This document shows, one piece after another, positions 23,957 through 33,337 of a stretch of 64,000 nucleotides of DNA; the first letter of the stretch is position 1, and each line of letters opens with the position of its first letter. The notes beneath the pieces were generated by a model. The model ran no database searches, had not been told where the DNA came from, and saw only the letters and a program-made list of their open reading frames with translations. The stretch is from NCBI GenBank assembly GCA_048500255.1, contig JASNYH010000002.1:744001-808000 (forward strand), written 5' to 3'. Source of the stretch: JAMHWF01 sp048500255 (lineage in GTDB: Bacteria; Pseudomonadota; Gammaproteobacteria; Burkholderiales; Burkholderiaceae_C). The translations under genes were made by a program, and so were the position numbers.

Positions 23957-25204
23957 ATGTCGCTATCCCCCGCTGAGGCCGTCGCCTCGACCCGCCATCC
24001 GGTGACGGATCGCGTCCGCGAGGCGCTCGCGATCAGCCTGCGCGGCTGCGACGAGCTGTTACCGTTGGACGACTGGACGGCGAAGCTGGCGCGGTCGGAA
24101 GCAACCGGCATGCCATTGCGCATAAAGCTCGGCCTGGACCCGACGGCGCCCGACATCCATGTCGGCCACACCGTCGTGCTCAACAAGATGCGTCAGCTCC
24201 AGGACCTGGGCCACACCGTCATCTTCCTGATCGGCGACTTCACGTCGATGATCGGCGACCCGTCGGGGCGCAACACGACGCGCCCGCCGCTCACGCGCGA
24301 GCAGATCGAGGCCAACGCGCAGACCTACTACAAGCAGGCGAGCCTCGTGCTCGATCCCGACAAGACGGAGATCCGATACAACTCCGAATGGAGCGATCCG
24401 CTGGGCGCTCGCGGCATGATCGAGCTGGCGGCGCGCTACACCGTGGCGCGCATCATGGAGCGCGAGGACTTCAGCAGGCGCTTCAAGTCCGGCCTGCCGA
24501 TCAGCGTGCACGAGCTGCTCTACCCGCTGATGCAAGGCTACGACTCGGTGGCGCTGAAGAGCGACCTCGAGCTCGGCGGCACCGACCAGAAGTTCAACCT
24601 GCTCGTCGGCCGCGCCCTGCAGGCCGAATACGGACAGGAGCCGCAGTGCGTGCTCACGATGCCGCTGCTCGAAGGGCTCGACGGTGTCGAGAAGATGTCC
24701 AAGAGCAAGGGCAACTACATCGGCATCACGGAGCCGGCGAACACGATGTACGCCAAGCTGCTGTCGATCAGCGACGAGCTGATGTGGCGCTACTACACGC
24801 TGCTGAGCTTTCGCAGCGAGGCTCAGATCGCCGCGCTGCGCGCGGAAGTGGCGGCCGGGCGCAACCCGAAGGACGCCAAGGTGCTGCTGGCCAAGGAAGT
24901 CACGGCGCGTTTCCACGGCGCCGCGGCGGCCGACGCGGCCGAGGCCGATTTCGAGCAGCGTGCGCGCGGCGGCGTGCCCGACGAGATCGACGACGTGGCG
25001 CTGGCTGGCGCGCCACTGGGCATCGGTGCCGCGCTCAAGCAGGCCCGGCTGGTGCCGTCGACCAGCGAGGCCATGCGGCTGATCGAGCAGGGCGGCGTGC
25101 GCGTCGACGGCAGCGTCGTCGCCGACAAGGGGCTCAAGCTCACCGCCGGCAGCTACGTCGTGCAGGTCGGCAAGCGCAAGTTCGCGCGCGTCACGATCGG
25201 CTGA
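23957..25204 (+). CDS. tyrS: tyrosyl-tRNA synthetase
   Basis: This 415-residue class I aminoacyl-tRNA synthetase charges tRNA-Tyr. The HIGH-type motif is HVGH at 68-71 in DIHVGHTVVLNKMRQ, and KMSKS stands at 246-250. The tyrosine pocket and tRNA regions (IGDFTSMIGDPSGRNTTRP, then LMQGYDSVALKSDLELGGTD) are those of the TyrZ-like branch. A C-terminal S4 RNA-binding domain covers about residues 345-413. ATG at 23957 gives MSLSPAEAVASTRHPVTDRV, normal for Betaproteobacteria. It is divergent from the M23 gene, and the large palindrome lies in its upstream region. Confidence 0.97.
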   Translation: MSLSPAEAVASTRHPVTDRVREALAISLRGCDELLPLDDWTAKLARSEATGMPLRIKLGLDPTAPDIHVGHTVVLNKMRQLQDLGHTVIFLIGDFTSMIGDPSGRNTTRPPLTREQIEANAQTYYKQASLVLDPDKTEIRYNSEWSDPLGARGMIELAARYTVARIMEREDFSRRFKSGLPISVHELLYPLMQGYDSVALKSDLELGGTDQKFNLLVGRALQAEYGQEPQCVLTMPLLEGLDGVEKMSKSKGNYIGITEPANTMYAKLLSISDELMWRYYTLLSFRSEAQIAALRAEVAAGRNPKDAKVLLAKEVTARFHGAAAADAAEADFEQRARGGVPDEIDDVALAGAPLGIGAALKQARLVPSTSEAMRLIEQGGVRVDGSVVADKGLKLTAGSYVVQVGKRKFARVTIG

Positions 25205-25210
25205 GCGCCA

Positions 25211-25238
25211 ACGAAAAGGGCCGCGACTCGCGCGGCCC
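25211..25238 (-). terminator. intrinsic terminator for the minus-strand Bug gene
   Basis: On the minus strand GGGCCGCG / CGCGGCCC form an 8-bp stem (25238-25231 and 25225-25218) with a 5-base loop, followed by TTTTCGT. It lies about 105 bases after the stop of the Bug gene ending at 25344. On the plus strand the same hairpin lacks a T-run, so it is at best a weak terminator for tyrS. Confidence 0.75.
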
Positions 25239-25343
25239 ACGGTTGCGCATCGAGCGAGCTCAGTCGGCCTTGCAGGCCGCGCTTTCGCAGAGCTCGAACC
25301 CCGCCTGAGGTGTTCGAGCGTGCGCAGGCAAGCGCTCTCGTCC

Positions 25344-26321
25344 TCAGTCGGCGTACTGCCCGGCGGCCTTGATGACCGGGCCCCACTTGTTGATCTCGGC
25401 CTCGACGAACTTCTTGTGGTCGGCGCTGTTGACGCGCGCGTCGGTCACGATGACGGCGCCCAGCGCCTCCTGGCGCTTGATGAAGTCGGCATCCTTCAGC
25501 GCGGCCTTGAGCGCGGTGTTGAGCTTGTCGACCACCGGCTTGGGCGTGCCCTTGGGCGCGTACAGGCCGTGCCAGATCGTCACGTTGAAGCCCTTGAGGC
25601 CCGACTCGTCGAGCGTCGGCAGCTTGGCCAGCGCCGGCGTCGTCAGGCGCTTGGTCGTCGTGACGGCGTAGGCCTTGACCTTGCCGCTCTCGATCTGACC
25701 CGTCGTGTTGGTGGTCTGGTCGCACATCAGGTCGACCTGGCCGCCCATCAGGTCGGTCATCGCCGGGCCCGTGCCCTTGTACGGGATCGTCGTCATCTCG
25801 ACCTTGAGCGCGCTCTGGAACAGCAGGCCGCACAGGTGCGAGGCCGCACCGAGGCCGGCGTTGGCGAGGTTGATCTTGCCCTTGTTGGCATCGATCCACT
25901 TGGACAGCTCGGCATAGTTGCCCGCCGGCAGCGTCGGCTTGGCGATCAAGGTCATCGGCACTTCGTTGATCAGGCCGAGATACTCGAAGTCGTCGAGCAC
26001 CTTGAACGGCAGGTTGCGGTACAGCGCCGGCTGCGTCGCCATGCCGATGTGCGCGATCAGCAGCGTGTAGCCGTCGGGTGCCGCCTTGGCGACCTTGTTG
26101 CCGGCCAACGTGCCGCCGGCGCCGGCGGTGTTCTCGATGAGGATGGTCGAGCCGGCCAGCGTCTTGCGCATCGCCTCGGCAAGGTCGCGCGCCACTTTGT
26201 CGGTCGGTCCGCCGGCGGCGAACGGCACGACGATCGTGACGGGCTTTTCGGGGTACTCGGCCAGCGCAGCGGTGCAGGTGGATGCTGCGATGGTGGCGAG
26301 CAGCAGGTACTTCGATTGCAT
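25344..26321 (-). CDS. Bug-family TTT substrate-binding protein (orphan)
   Basis: This is a second TctC/Bug periplasmic receptor, 325 residues. It starts MQSKYLLLATIAASTCTAAL, a signal peptide with cleavage before EYPEKPVTIVVPFAAGG. Later motifs are NLANAGLGAASHLCGLLFQS, MTTIPYKGTGPAMTDLMGGQ and KLPTLDESGLKGFNVTIWHG. Cysteines in the mature part (about C185 and C221) are unusual for the family. ATG at 26321 follows GAAAGGAC at good spacing. No TctAB genes are near, and the neighbours (tyrS, an importer cluster) do not reveal its ligand. It appears monocistronic, with its own terminator at 25211-25238. Confidence 0.92.
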   Translation of the reverse strand: MQSKYLLLATIAASTCTAALAEYPEKPVTIVVPFAAGGPTDKVARDLAEAMRKTLAGSTILIENTAGAGGTLAGNKVAKAAPDGYTLLIAHIGMATQPALYRNLPFKVLDDFEYLGLINEVPMTLIAKPTLPAGNYAELSKWIDANKGKINLANAGLGAASHLCGLLFQSALKVEMTTIPYKGTGPAMTDLMGGQVDLMCDQTTNTTGQIESGKVKAYAVTTTKRLTTPALAKLPTLDESGLKGFNVTIWHGLYAPKGTPKPVVDKLNTALKAALKDADFIKRQEALGAVIVTDARVNSADHKKFVEAEINKWGPVIKAAGQYAD

Positions 26322-26565
26322 TTGAATCGTCCTTTCTCTCGAAGCAATTGACGTTGCCGATTGTCGGCGCCGTGGCGGCACCGACCATCGCGGAAACTAC
26401 GTAAGTTCGACGTGCATCGAGTGGTCGGCCAGTACCCGCGCCAGATGCATGGGTTCTGCATCCGACCCGGCGGCGATCTGATGGGCCGGCTCGTGCCGCA
26501 GGCCATGGGCATCGGGAGCGTGCATCCGCAGCACCCTCCGCCACGCGTTGCCGACGGCGCGCCCG

Positions 26566-27828
26566 TCAGTCGTAGCGCCGCGCGTCCTCGATCAGCTTGC
26601 CGTCGTCGGGCAGCGTGCCGGGGGCGCACAGCTCGACCTCGCCGCGCAGCTTGGTGACGTCGCGCACGCTCGCCGCGATGCGCTCGGCGAGCCCGTCCGC
26701 GGCCTGCGCGACCTCGACGCGCAGCGTCATCCGGTCGTTCGCCGCTTCGCCCGCGACGACGAGCCGCGCACGCAGAACCTCGGGATGGCCGCGCGCGATC
26801 TCGCCGACCTGGTGCGGGTGCACGAACATGCCGCGCACCTTGACGGTATCGTCGGCGCGCCCCATCCAGCCGCGGATGCGCGTGTTGCTGCGCCCCGTCG
26901 GGCAGCGGCCCGGCAGCACGGCCGACAAGTCGCCGGTGCCGTAGCGGATCAGCGGATAGTCGGCATTGAGCGTCGTCACGACGAGCTCGCCGACCTCGCC
27001 GTCGGCCACCGGCTCGCCGCCGCCCGGGTGCACGAGCTCGACGATGACGCCCTCGTCGATCACCAAGCCTTCGTGGGACGCCGTCTCGTAGGCGATGAGG
27101 CCGACGTCGGCGGTGGCATAGCACTGCAGCGCGTCGACGCCCTGCTCACCGAACCAGGCGCGCAGCGACGGCGGGCACGCTTCGCCCGAGACGAGCGCGC
27201 GGCGCAGGCTCGTCACCGGCGTGCCGGCCGCTGCCGCGCGCTCGAGCACGATCTTCAGGAAGCTCGGCGTGCCGGTGTAGCCCTGCGGCTGCAGGTCGAG
27301 CATGGCCTGCAGCTGCAGCTCCGTGTTGCCGACGCCGCCCGGAAAGACGCTGCAGCCGATCGCGTGCAGGCCCGATTCCATCATCGCGCCGGCGGGCGTG
27401 AGGTGATAGCTGTAGCTGTTGTGCACCAGGTCGCCGCTGCGGAAGCCGGCGGCGCGCAGCGCGCGCGCGACGCGCCAGTAGTCGGGCGTGTCGGCGTCGG
27501 GCTCGTACAGCGGCCCGGGCGACTGGTAGACGCGGCGCGCCGGGCGTGCATGGCCGGCGGCGCGCCAGCCGATCGCCGAGAGCCCGCCGAACGGGTCGCG
27601 CGCGCGCCCCGCCTGCTGGCGCGCGAGCAAGTCGCGCTTGCGCGTGACGGGCAGCGCGGCGAGCGCTGCGCGCGTGGTCACGGCGGCGGCGTCGACGTTG
27701 GCCAGGATCTCGCCCCACGCCGCCGTGTCGCGCTGCGCGCGCTGCACGATGCCGGGCAGCGCGCCGAGCAGCGCGCGCTCGCGCTCGGCCGGATCGCGCG
27801 TCTCGAGCGTGTCGTGGAAGTCAGTCAT
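26566..27828 (-). CDS. phenylacetate-CoA-ligase-like AMP-forming enzyme
   Basis: This 420-residue protein belongs to the PaaK-type branch of the adenylate-forming superfamily: acid + ATP + CoA to acyl-CoA. QGYTGTPSFLKIVLERA, CYATADVGLIAYE (the adenine-binding A5 region) and RYGTGDLSAVLPG with RIRGWMGRADDTVKVRGMFV (A7-A8 hinge) are visible, and the C-terminal PaaK small domain follows. ATG at 27828 overlaps the preceding 99-residue gene by 8 bases. It is the last gene of the importer operon, so it probably activates the imported acid. Phenylacetate itself is not certain, since other paa genes are absent. Confidence 0.88.
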   Translation of the reverse strand: MTDFHDTLETRDPAERERALLGALPGIVQRAQRDTAAWGEILANVDAAAVTTRAALAALPVTRKRDLLARQQAGRARDPFGGLSAIGWRAAGHARPARRVYQSPGPLYEPDADTPDYWRVARALRAAGFRSGDLVHNSYSYHLTPAGAMMESGLHAIGCSVFPGGVGNTELQLQAMLDLQPQGYTGTPSFLKIVLERAAAAGTPVTSLRRALVSGEACPPSLRAWFGEQGVDALQCYATADVGLIAYETASHEGLVIDEGVIVELVHPGGGEPVADGEVGELVVTTLNADYPLIRYGTGDLSAVLPGRCPTGRSNTRIRGWMGRADDTVKVRGMFVHPHQVGEIARGHPEVLRARLVVAGEAANDRMTLRVEVAQAADGLAERIAASVRDVTKLRGEVELCAPGTLPDDGKLIEDARRYD

Positions 27829-28120
27829 CGGCGCGGTCGCTCCAGCGCTCGACGCGCGCGCGCGCCTCGTCGAGCCACTTGCGCAGCTCGACGCTCGACG
27901 CGATGCGGCGCGACTCCCACTCGGGGCTGCGTGCCGGCCTCTTGGCGAGTCGGGCGGCAATGGCGTCGCCGTCGACGGCCAGCGCGATCACCGGCTGCCC
28001 CTTCCAGTCGTAGCCGGCGCCACGCTCGGCCAGGCCGCGCAGCTCGCGCAAGCTGCGCCTGAGCTGCACCAGCGCCTCGTCGGGCTTGAAGGCGGGCGGG
28101 GCGAAGAAGTCGTCGCTCAT
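27821..28120 (-). CDS. hypothetical 99-residue protein in the importer operon
   Basis: This small cytoplasmic protein (MSDDFFAPPAFKPDEALVQL onward) is rich in Arg, Glu, Leu and Ala, has no membrane helix and looks mainly helical. I do not recognise a domain. It lies 20 bases after the importer ATPase gene and overlaps the PaaK-like ligase start by 8 bases, so it is translated as part of the operon. That conserved position makes it a candidate accessory subunit or regulator of the ligase, which is an inference. Confidence 0.75.
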   Translation of the reverse strand: MSDDFFAPPAFKPDEALVQLRRSLRELRGLAERGAGYDWKGQPVIALAVDGDAIAARLAKRPARSPEWESRRIASSVELRKWLDEARARVERWSDRADD

Positions 28121-28140
28121 GCCGTGTCGCGATCCGCAGC

Positions 28141-28956
<816 letters not shown>

Positions 28957-28969
28957 GCGATGCCTTCGA

Positions 28970-29042
28970 CTCTCCGAAGCGCCGCGCGCGGCGCTTCGGA
29001 GAGGGCCCCCGCGGGGCCCGTCCCCTCCCTCCTGGAGGGAGG
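28970..29042. repeat. three consecutive dyads between the binding-protein and LivF genes
   Basis: 28970-29003 is a perfect 34-bp palindrome with 17-base halves and no spacer (left arm CTCTCCGAAGCGCCGCG). 29003-29019 is GGGCCCC-CGC-GGGGCCC. 29024-29042 is CCTCCCTCC-T-GGAGGGAGG. All lie downstream of the binding-protein gene on the transcribed strand. Such hairpins often protect the upstream mRNA end from 3' exonucleases, which would favour excess binding protein over ATPase. A dispersed repeat is the alternative. Confidence 0.85.
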
Positions 29043-29101
29043 TGCAGGGGAGGAGAGAGCAGCCCTGTCGGCAAAGTGCCGAGCCCGAGCTGCCGTGCAG
29101 C

Positions 29102-30436
29102 TCAGGACTGGCACTGCTGGGGAGTGCGCGGCGTGATCTTCTTTTCGGCCGCGTACTTGGCGGCCGTCGCCTTGACCAGCGGCTTGATGATCGTGTCGTC
29201 CGCCTGGTACCAGTCCGACGTGAAGTTCCACTTGCTGCCGTCCCAGGTGTGGATGCGCGCCCAGGCCGGGCCCATGTGGTCGGCGCAGGTCGTCGACACC
29301 GGCCGCATCACTTCGCCGAAGCCGAGCGCCTCGAGCTTCTTGGCGTCGAGGGAGAGGTTCTCCAGGCCCCAGCGCGTCTGCTCGCCGCTCATCCACTTGC
29401 CCTTGCCGTAGCGCTCCTGCGCGCGCCGCACGCCTTCGACGGCGAGCATCGCGCTCATGGCGCCGCGCATGTAGAGCACCGAGCCGACCTCCTCCTTCGC
29501 GCCCGTGCCCTGGCCCTTGGCGTGGACGAGATCGAGGATCTCCTTCGTCACCTTGGCGTTGGGATGCGCACCGTGCTGCATCGCCAGCCCGTGGTAGCCC
29601 TTGGCCGTCTCGCCGAGGTCCTTGACGTCGGGCTCGGCGGCCGACCACCACACGCCGTACATCTTGTCGCGCGGGAAGCCGGTCGCCACTGCCTCCTTCA
29701 GCGCCACCGAGTTCATCACGCCCCAGCCCCACAGCAGCACGTAGTCGGGGCGGCTCTGGCGGATCTGCAGCCAGGTCGCCTTCTGCTCGACGCCGGGGTG
29801 CGTCACCGGCAGCAACTGCAGGTCGAAGCCGTGTGCCTTGCTGCGCTCCTGCAGCAGCGCGATCGGCTCCTTGCCGTAGGGGCTGTCGTGGTAGACGAGG
29901 GCGAACTTCTTGCCCTTGAGCTTGTCGAAGCCGCCCTCGCGCTTGGCGATGTGCTGCACCAGCACGTCGGCGCCGACCCAGTAGGTGCCGGCCAGCGGGA
30001 AGTTCCAGCCGAAGACGAGGCCGTCCTGCGACTCGCTGCGGCCGTAGCCGGCCGTGATCAGCGGGATCTTGTCGACCGGCGCCTTGTCGGTCAGCGCGAA
30101 CGTGATGCCCGTCGACAGCGGCTGGAACAGCGTCGCTCCACCGTGCTTACCCTTCAGGCGCTCGTAGCACTCGACGCCGCGAGCCGTGTCGTAGCCGGTC
30201 TCGCATTCCTCGTAGACGATCTTCACGCCGTTGATGCCGCCCTTGGCATTGACGAGCTTGAGGTAGTCGGCATAGCCGTTGGCCCACGGCGTGCCGTTCG
30301 GGCCGTAGGGCCCGGTGCGATACGGCAGCCCGGGAAAGAACTGCTCCTTCGCCTGCGCAGCAGCGGGCTGCGCGCCGATCAACATGGCGCCGGCCGCGAC
30401 GACCGCGGCGGCCAGTGCGATGGACTTCAACTTCAT
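29102..30436 (-). CDS. ABC transporter periplasmic substrate-binding protein (LivJ/HAAT type)
   Basis: This 444-residue protein starts with a signal peptide (MKLKSIALAAAVVAAGAMLI, cleavage near AAAQA). The mature part has the type I periplasmic-binding fold used by branched-chain amino-acid-like importers: FFPGLPYRTGPYGPNGTPWA, NAKGGINGVKIVYEECETGY with Cys, and DYVLLWGWGVMNSVALKEAV. The GYDTARGVECYERLK segment is characteristic of a Burkholderiales subgroup linked to acyl-CoA ligases rather than amino acids. The ligand is therefore probably an aromatic or aliphatic acid, by context. It lies between the LivM gene and the hairpin region before the LivF gene. Confidence 0.9.
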   Translation of the reverse strand: MKLKSIALAAAVVAAGAMLIGAQPAAAQAKEQFFPGLPYRTGPYGPNGTPWANGYADYLKLVNAKGGINGVKIVYEECETGYDTARGVECYERLKGKHGGATLFQPLSTGITFALTDKAPVDKIPLITAGYGRSESQDGLVFGWNFPLAGTYWVGADVLVQHIAKREGGFDKLKGKKFALVYHDSPYGKEPIALLQERSKAHGFDLQLLPVTHPGVEQKATWLQIRQSRPDYVLLWGWGVMNSVALKEAVATGFPRDKMYGVWWSAAEPDVKDLGETAKGYHGLAMQHGAHPNAKVTKEILDLVHAKGQGTGAKEEVGSVLYMRGAMSAMLAVEGVRRAQERYGKGKWMSGEQTRWGLENLSLDAKKLEALGFGEVMRPVSTTCADHMGPAWARIHTWDGSKWNFTSDWYQADDTIIKPLVKATAAKYAAEKKITPRTPQQCQS

Positions 30437-30491
30437 GGCTGTCTGCCTCCAAAGGGTGGTGAATGCACTCTCGCGGTGCTCGGTTGCGGAA

Positions 30492-31568
30492 TCAATGCGG
30501 GAACGGCCACAGGCGCAGCTTCTCCTTGCCGGTGGACCACAGGCGCGCGATGCCGTGCGGCTCGACGATCAGGAAGAAGACGATCAGCCCGCCGAAGATC
30601 ATGAAGACGAAGTGCGACACGGTGGCCGTGTCGACCGGCATGCCGACCGCGTTGCCGAGGGCCGGCAGCGCCTGGTCGAGCACGATCGGCAGGAACACGA
30701 TGAAGGCGGCGCCGAAGAAGCTGCCCATCACGGATCCGAGCCCGCCGATGATGATCATGAACAGCAGGTCGAACGAGCGGTTGATGTTGAACGCCGCCGG
30801 CTCCCACGAGCCGAGGTAGACGAAGGCCCACAGCGCGCCGGCGACGCCGACGATGAAGGAGCTCACCGCGAACGCCGTCAGCTTGGCGTAGACCGGGCGG
30901 ATGCCGATCACCGACGCGGCGACGTCCATGTCGCGAATCGCCATCCACTCGCGGCCGATGTGGCCGCGCACCAGGTTCTTGACGATGAGCGCGAACACGG
31001 CGACGGTGCTCAGGCAGAAAAGGTACTTCTGCACCGGCGACTCGATCGGGATGCCCAGCACCTGCAGCCCGGCCACAGACACCGAGCCCGACGGCGAGTC
31101 GTTGGTGAACCACTTGATGCGCAGGAACGCCCAGTCGGTGAAGAACTGCGCCGCCAGCGTCGCGACGGCGAGGTACAGCCCCTTGATGCGCAGCGACGGG
31201 ATGCCGAACAGCACACCGACCACCGTTGCGCACAGCCCGCCGAGCAGCACGGCCGCGATCAGCGGCATGCCGTCGATGCGCACGAAGAAGTTGTAGGCCG
31301 CGTAGGCGCCCACCGCCATGAAGGCACCCGCGCCGAGCGAGATCTGGCCGCAGTAGCCGACGAGCACGTTCAGGCCCAGCGCGGCGAGCGACAGGATCAG
31401 GAACGGGATCAGGATGGCGCGCAGCAGGTACTGGTCGGCCAGCAGCGGCACGGCGACGAAGGCCACCGCCAGCAGCAGCCCGATCGCGATGCGGTCCTGG
31501 CGGATCGGAAAGATCTGCTGGTCGGCGTGGTAGCTCGTCTTGAACTGGCCGTTCTCGCGATACAGCAT
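30492..31568 (-). CDS. ABC transporter permease, LivM type
   Basis: The 358-residue protein has about ten transmembrane helices, such as IAIGLLLAVAFVAVPLLAD and AILIPFLILSLAALGLNVLV. LVGYCGQISLGAGAFMAVGA is the conserved LivM motif, and GREWMAIRDMDVAASVIGI is the cytoplasmic coupling loop that contacts the ATPases. It forms the heteromeric channel with the LivH-type protein encoded immediately upstream; ATG at 31568 is two bases after that gene's stop. A polar N-terminal extension (MLYRENGQFKTSYHADQQIF) precedes the first helix. Confidence 0.93.
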   Translation of the reverse strand: MLYRENGQFKTSYHADQQIFPIRQDRIAIGLLLAVAFVAVPLLADQYLLRAILIPFLILSLAALGLNVLVGYCGQISLGAGAFMAVGAYAAYNFFVRIDGMPLIAAVLLGGLCATVVGVLFGIPSLRIKGLYLAVATLAAQFFTDWAFLRIKWFTNDSPSGSVSVAGLQVLGIPIESPVQKYLFCLSTVAVFALIVKNLVRGHIGREWMAIRDMDVAASVIGIRPVYAKLTAFAVSSFIVGVAGALWAFVYLGSWEPAAFNINRSFDLLFMIIIGGLGSVMGSFFGAAFIVFLPIVLDQALPALGNAVGMPVDTATVSHFVFMIFGGLIVFFLIVEPHGIARLWSTGKEKLRLWPFPH

Positions 31569-31570
31569 GG

Positions 31571-32500
31571 TCAGACCCGATCGATGATCTTCTCGCCGAA
31601 CAGGCCCTGCGGCCTGACGAGAAGGAACAGGAGCGCGAGCACGTAGGCGAACCAGATCTCGATGCCGCCGCCGAGCATCGGACCGATGTAGACCTCGGAA
31701 AGCTTCTCGCCGACGCCGATCAGCAGTCCGCCGACGATGGCGCCGGGCACCGAGGTGAGCCCGCCGAGGATGACGACGGGCAGTGCCTTCAGCGCCACCA
31801 GCGACAGCGAGAACTGCACGCCGAGCTTGCTGCCCCAGATGATGCCGGCCACGAGCGCGACGAAGCCGGCGACGCTCCACACGATGACCCAGATGCGCGA
31901 CAGCGGGATGCCGATCGACTGCGCCGCCTGGTGGTCGTCGGCCACGGCGCGCAGCGCGCGGCCGGTCGCCGTCTTCTGGAAGAACAGGCTCAGCGCCGCG
32001 ACCAGTGCGGCGGCGATGCAGGCGGCGTAGAGATCCTCCTTGTTGATCAGCACGCCGCCCTGGAACGTGCTCTCGAACAGGAACACCGGATCCTTGGGCA
32101 GGCCGACGTCGATCTTGTAGATGTCGCTGCCGAACACCGTCTGGCCGAAGCCGTCGAGAAAGTAGGTGATGCCCAGCGTGGCCATCAGCAGCGTGATGCT
32201 CTCCTGGTTGACGAGCCGCCCGAGCACCAGCTTCTCGATCAGCCAGGCGACCACCACCATCACGGCCATCGCGACGACGAAGGCGAGCAGGTTGGCCAGC
32301 AGCTTGCTGTCGCTGCCGAGCAACTGCGGCAGCCATTCGGCGAAGCGCGCCATCGCCAGCGCGGCGAACAGCACCATCGCACCCTGCGCGAAGTTGAACA
32401 CCCCCGAGGCCTTGAAGATGAGCACGAAGCCGAGCGCGATCAGCGAATACAGCATGCCCGCCATCAGGCCGCCGAACAGCGTTTCGAGGAAGAAGCCCAT
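31571..32500 (-). CDS. ABC transporter permease, LivH type
   Basis: This 309-residue protein has about eight transmembrane helices. MLYSLIALGFVLIFKASGVF and NFAQGAMVLFAALAMARF at the start are diagnostic of LivH. GRALRAVADDHQAAQSIGIP is the coupling loop, and LGGLTSVPGAIVGGLLIGVG a late motif. It forms the inner-membrane pore with the LivM-type subunit. It follows the LivG-type ATPase gene by 12 bases within one operon. Confidence 0.93.
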   Translation of the reverse strand: MGFFLETLFGGLMAGMLYSLIALGFVLIFKASGVFNFAQGAMVLFAALAMARFAEWLPQLLGSDSKLLANLLAFVVAMAVMVVVAWLIEKLVLGRLVNQESITLLMATLGITYFLDGFGQTVFGSDIYKIDVGLPKDPVFLFESTFQGGVLINKEDLYAACIAAALVAALSLFFQKTATGRALRAVADDHQAAQSIGIPLSRIWVIVWSVAGFVALVAGIIWGSKLGVQFSLSLVALKALPVVILGGLTSVPGAIVGGLLIGVGEKLSEVYIGPMLGGGIEIWFAYVLALLFLLVRPQGLFGEKIIDRV

Positions 32501-32512
32501 CGCGTCCGCCCC

Positions 32513-33337
32513 TCAGTGCGCCGTGCCCAGATAGGCGCGGATCACGTCCTCGTTGGCGCGCACCTCGTCGGGCGTGCCGTCGCCGATCTTCTTGCCGTAG
32601 TCGAGCACGACAACGCGGTCGCTGATGTCCATCACGACGCCCATGTCGTGCTCGATCAGCACGATCGTCGTGCCGAACTCGTCGTTGACGTCGAGCACGA
32701 AGCGACACATGTCCTGCTTCTCCTCGACGTTCATGCCGGCCATCGGCTCGTCGAGCAGCAGCAGCTGCGGCTCCATGGCCAGCGCGCGGCCGAGGTCGAC
32801 GCGCTTCTGCAGCCCGTAGGGCAGCTTGCCGACAGGCGTCTTGCGGTAGGGTTGGATCTCGAGGAAGTCGATGATGCGCTCGACCACCGCGCGGTGCGCG
32901 ATCTCCTCGCGCTCGGCCGGGCCGATGCGCAGCGCCTGCAGCAGCAGGTTGCTGCGCATCTTGAGGTTGCGCCCCGTCATGATGTTGTCGAGCACGCTCA
33001 TGCCCTTGAACAGGGCCAGGTTCTGGAACGTGCGCGCGACCCCCATCTCGGCGACCTGCCGCGGGTTCATCTGCCGGAACGTGCGCCCGCGCAGGCTGAT
33101 CGACCCGGCGTTGGGCTGGTAGACACCGTTGATGCAGTTGAGCATCGAGCTCTTGCCGGCGCCGTTGGGCCCGATGATGGCGCGCACCTCGTGCTCGCGC
33201 ACGTCGAAGCTGATGTCCGTCAGCGCGCGCACGCCGCCGAACGACAGGCTGATGTCGCGCACCTCGAGCACGACGTCGCCGATGCGCCGCCCGCTCAACT
33301 GGCGCTCTTGCGCGTGGAGCACGGCCTCATGCAGCAT
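32513..33337 (-). CDS. ABC transporter ATPase, LivG type
   Basis: This 274-residue ATPase has Walker A IIGPNGAGKSSMLN, the LivG-type Q-loop region GVARTFQNLALFKGMSV, the signature segment LPYGLQKRVDLGRALAMEP (YGLQK in place of SGGQ, as in this subfamily), Walker B LLLLDEPMAGM, and the H-loop LIEHDMG. About 20 residues precede the first strand (GDVVLEVRDISLSFGG). ATG at 33337 overlaps the end of the upstream acyl-CoA ligase gene by 11 bases, so the two are translationally coupled. Confidence 0.92.
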   Translation of the reverse strand: MLHEAVLHAQERQLSGRRIGDVVLEVRDISLSFGGVRALTDISFDVREHEVRAIIGPNGAGKSSMLNCINGVYQPNAGSISLRGRTFRQMNPRQVAEMGVARTFQNLALFKGMSVLDNIMTGRNLKMRSNLLLQALRIGPAEREEIAHRAVVERIIDFLEIQPYRKTPVGKLPYGLQKRVDLGRALAMEPQLLLLDEPMAGMNVEEKQDMCRFVLDVNDEFGTTIVLIEHDMGVVMDISDRVVVLDYGKKIGDGTPDEVRANEDVIRAYLGTAH

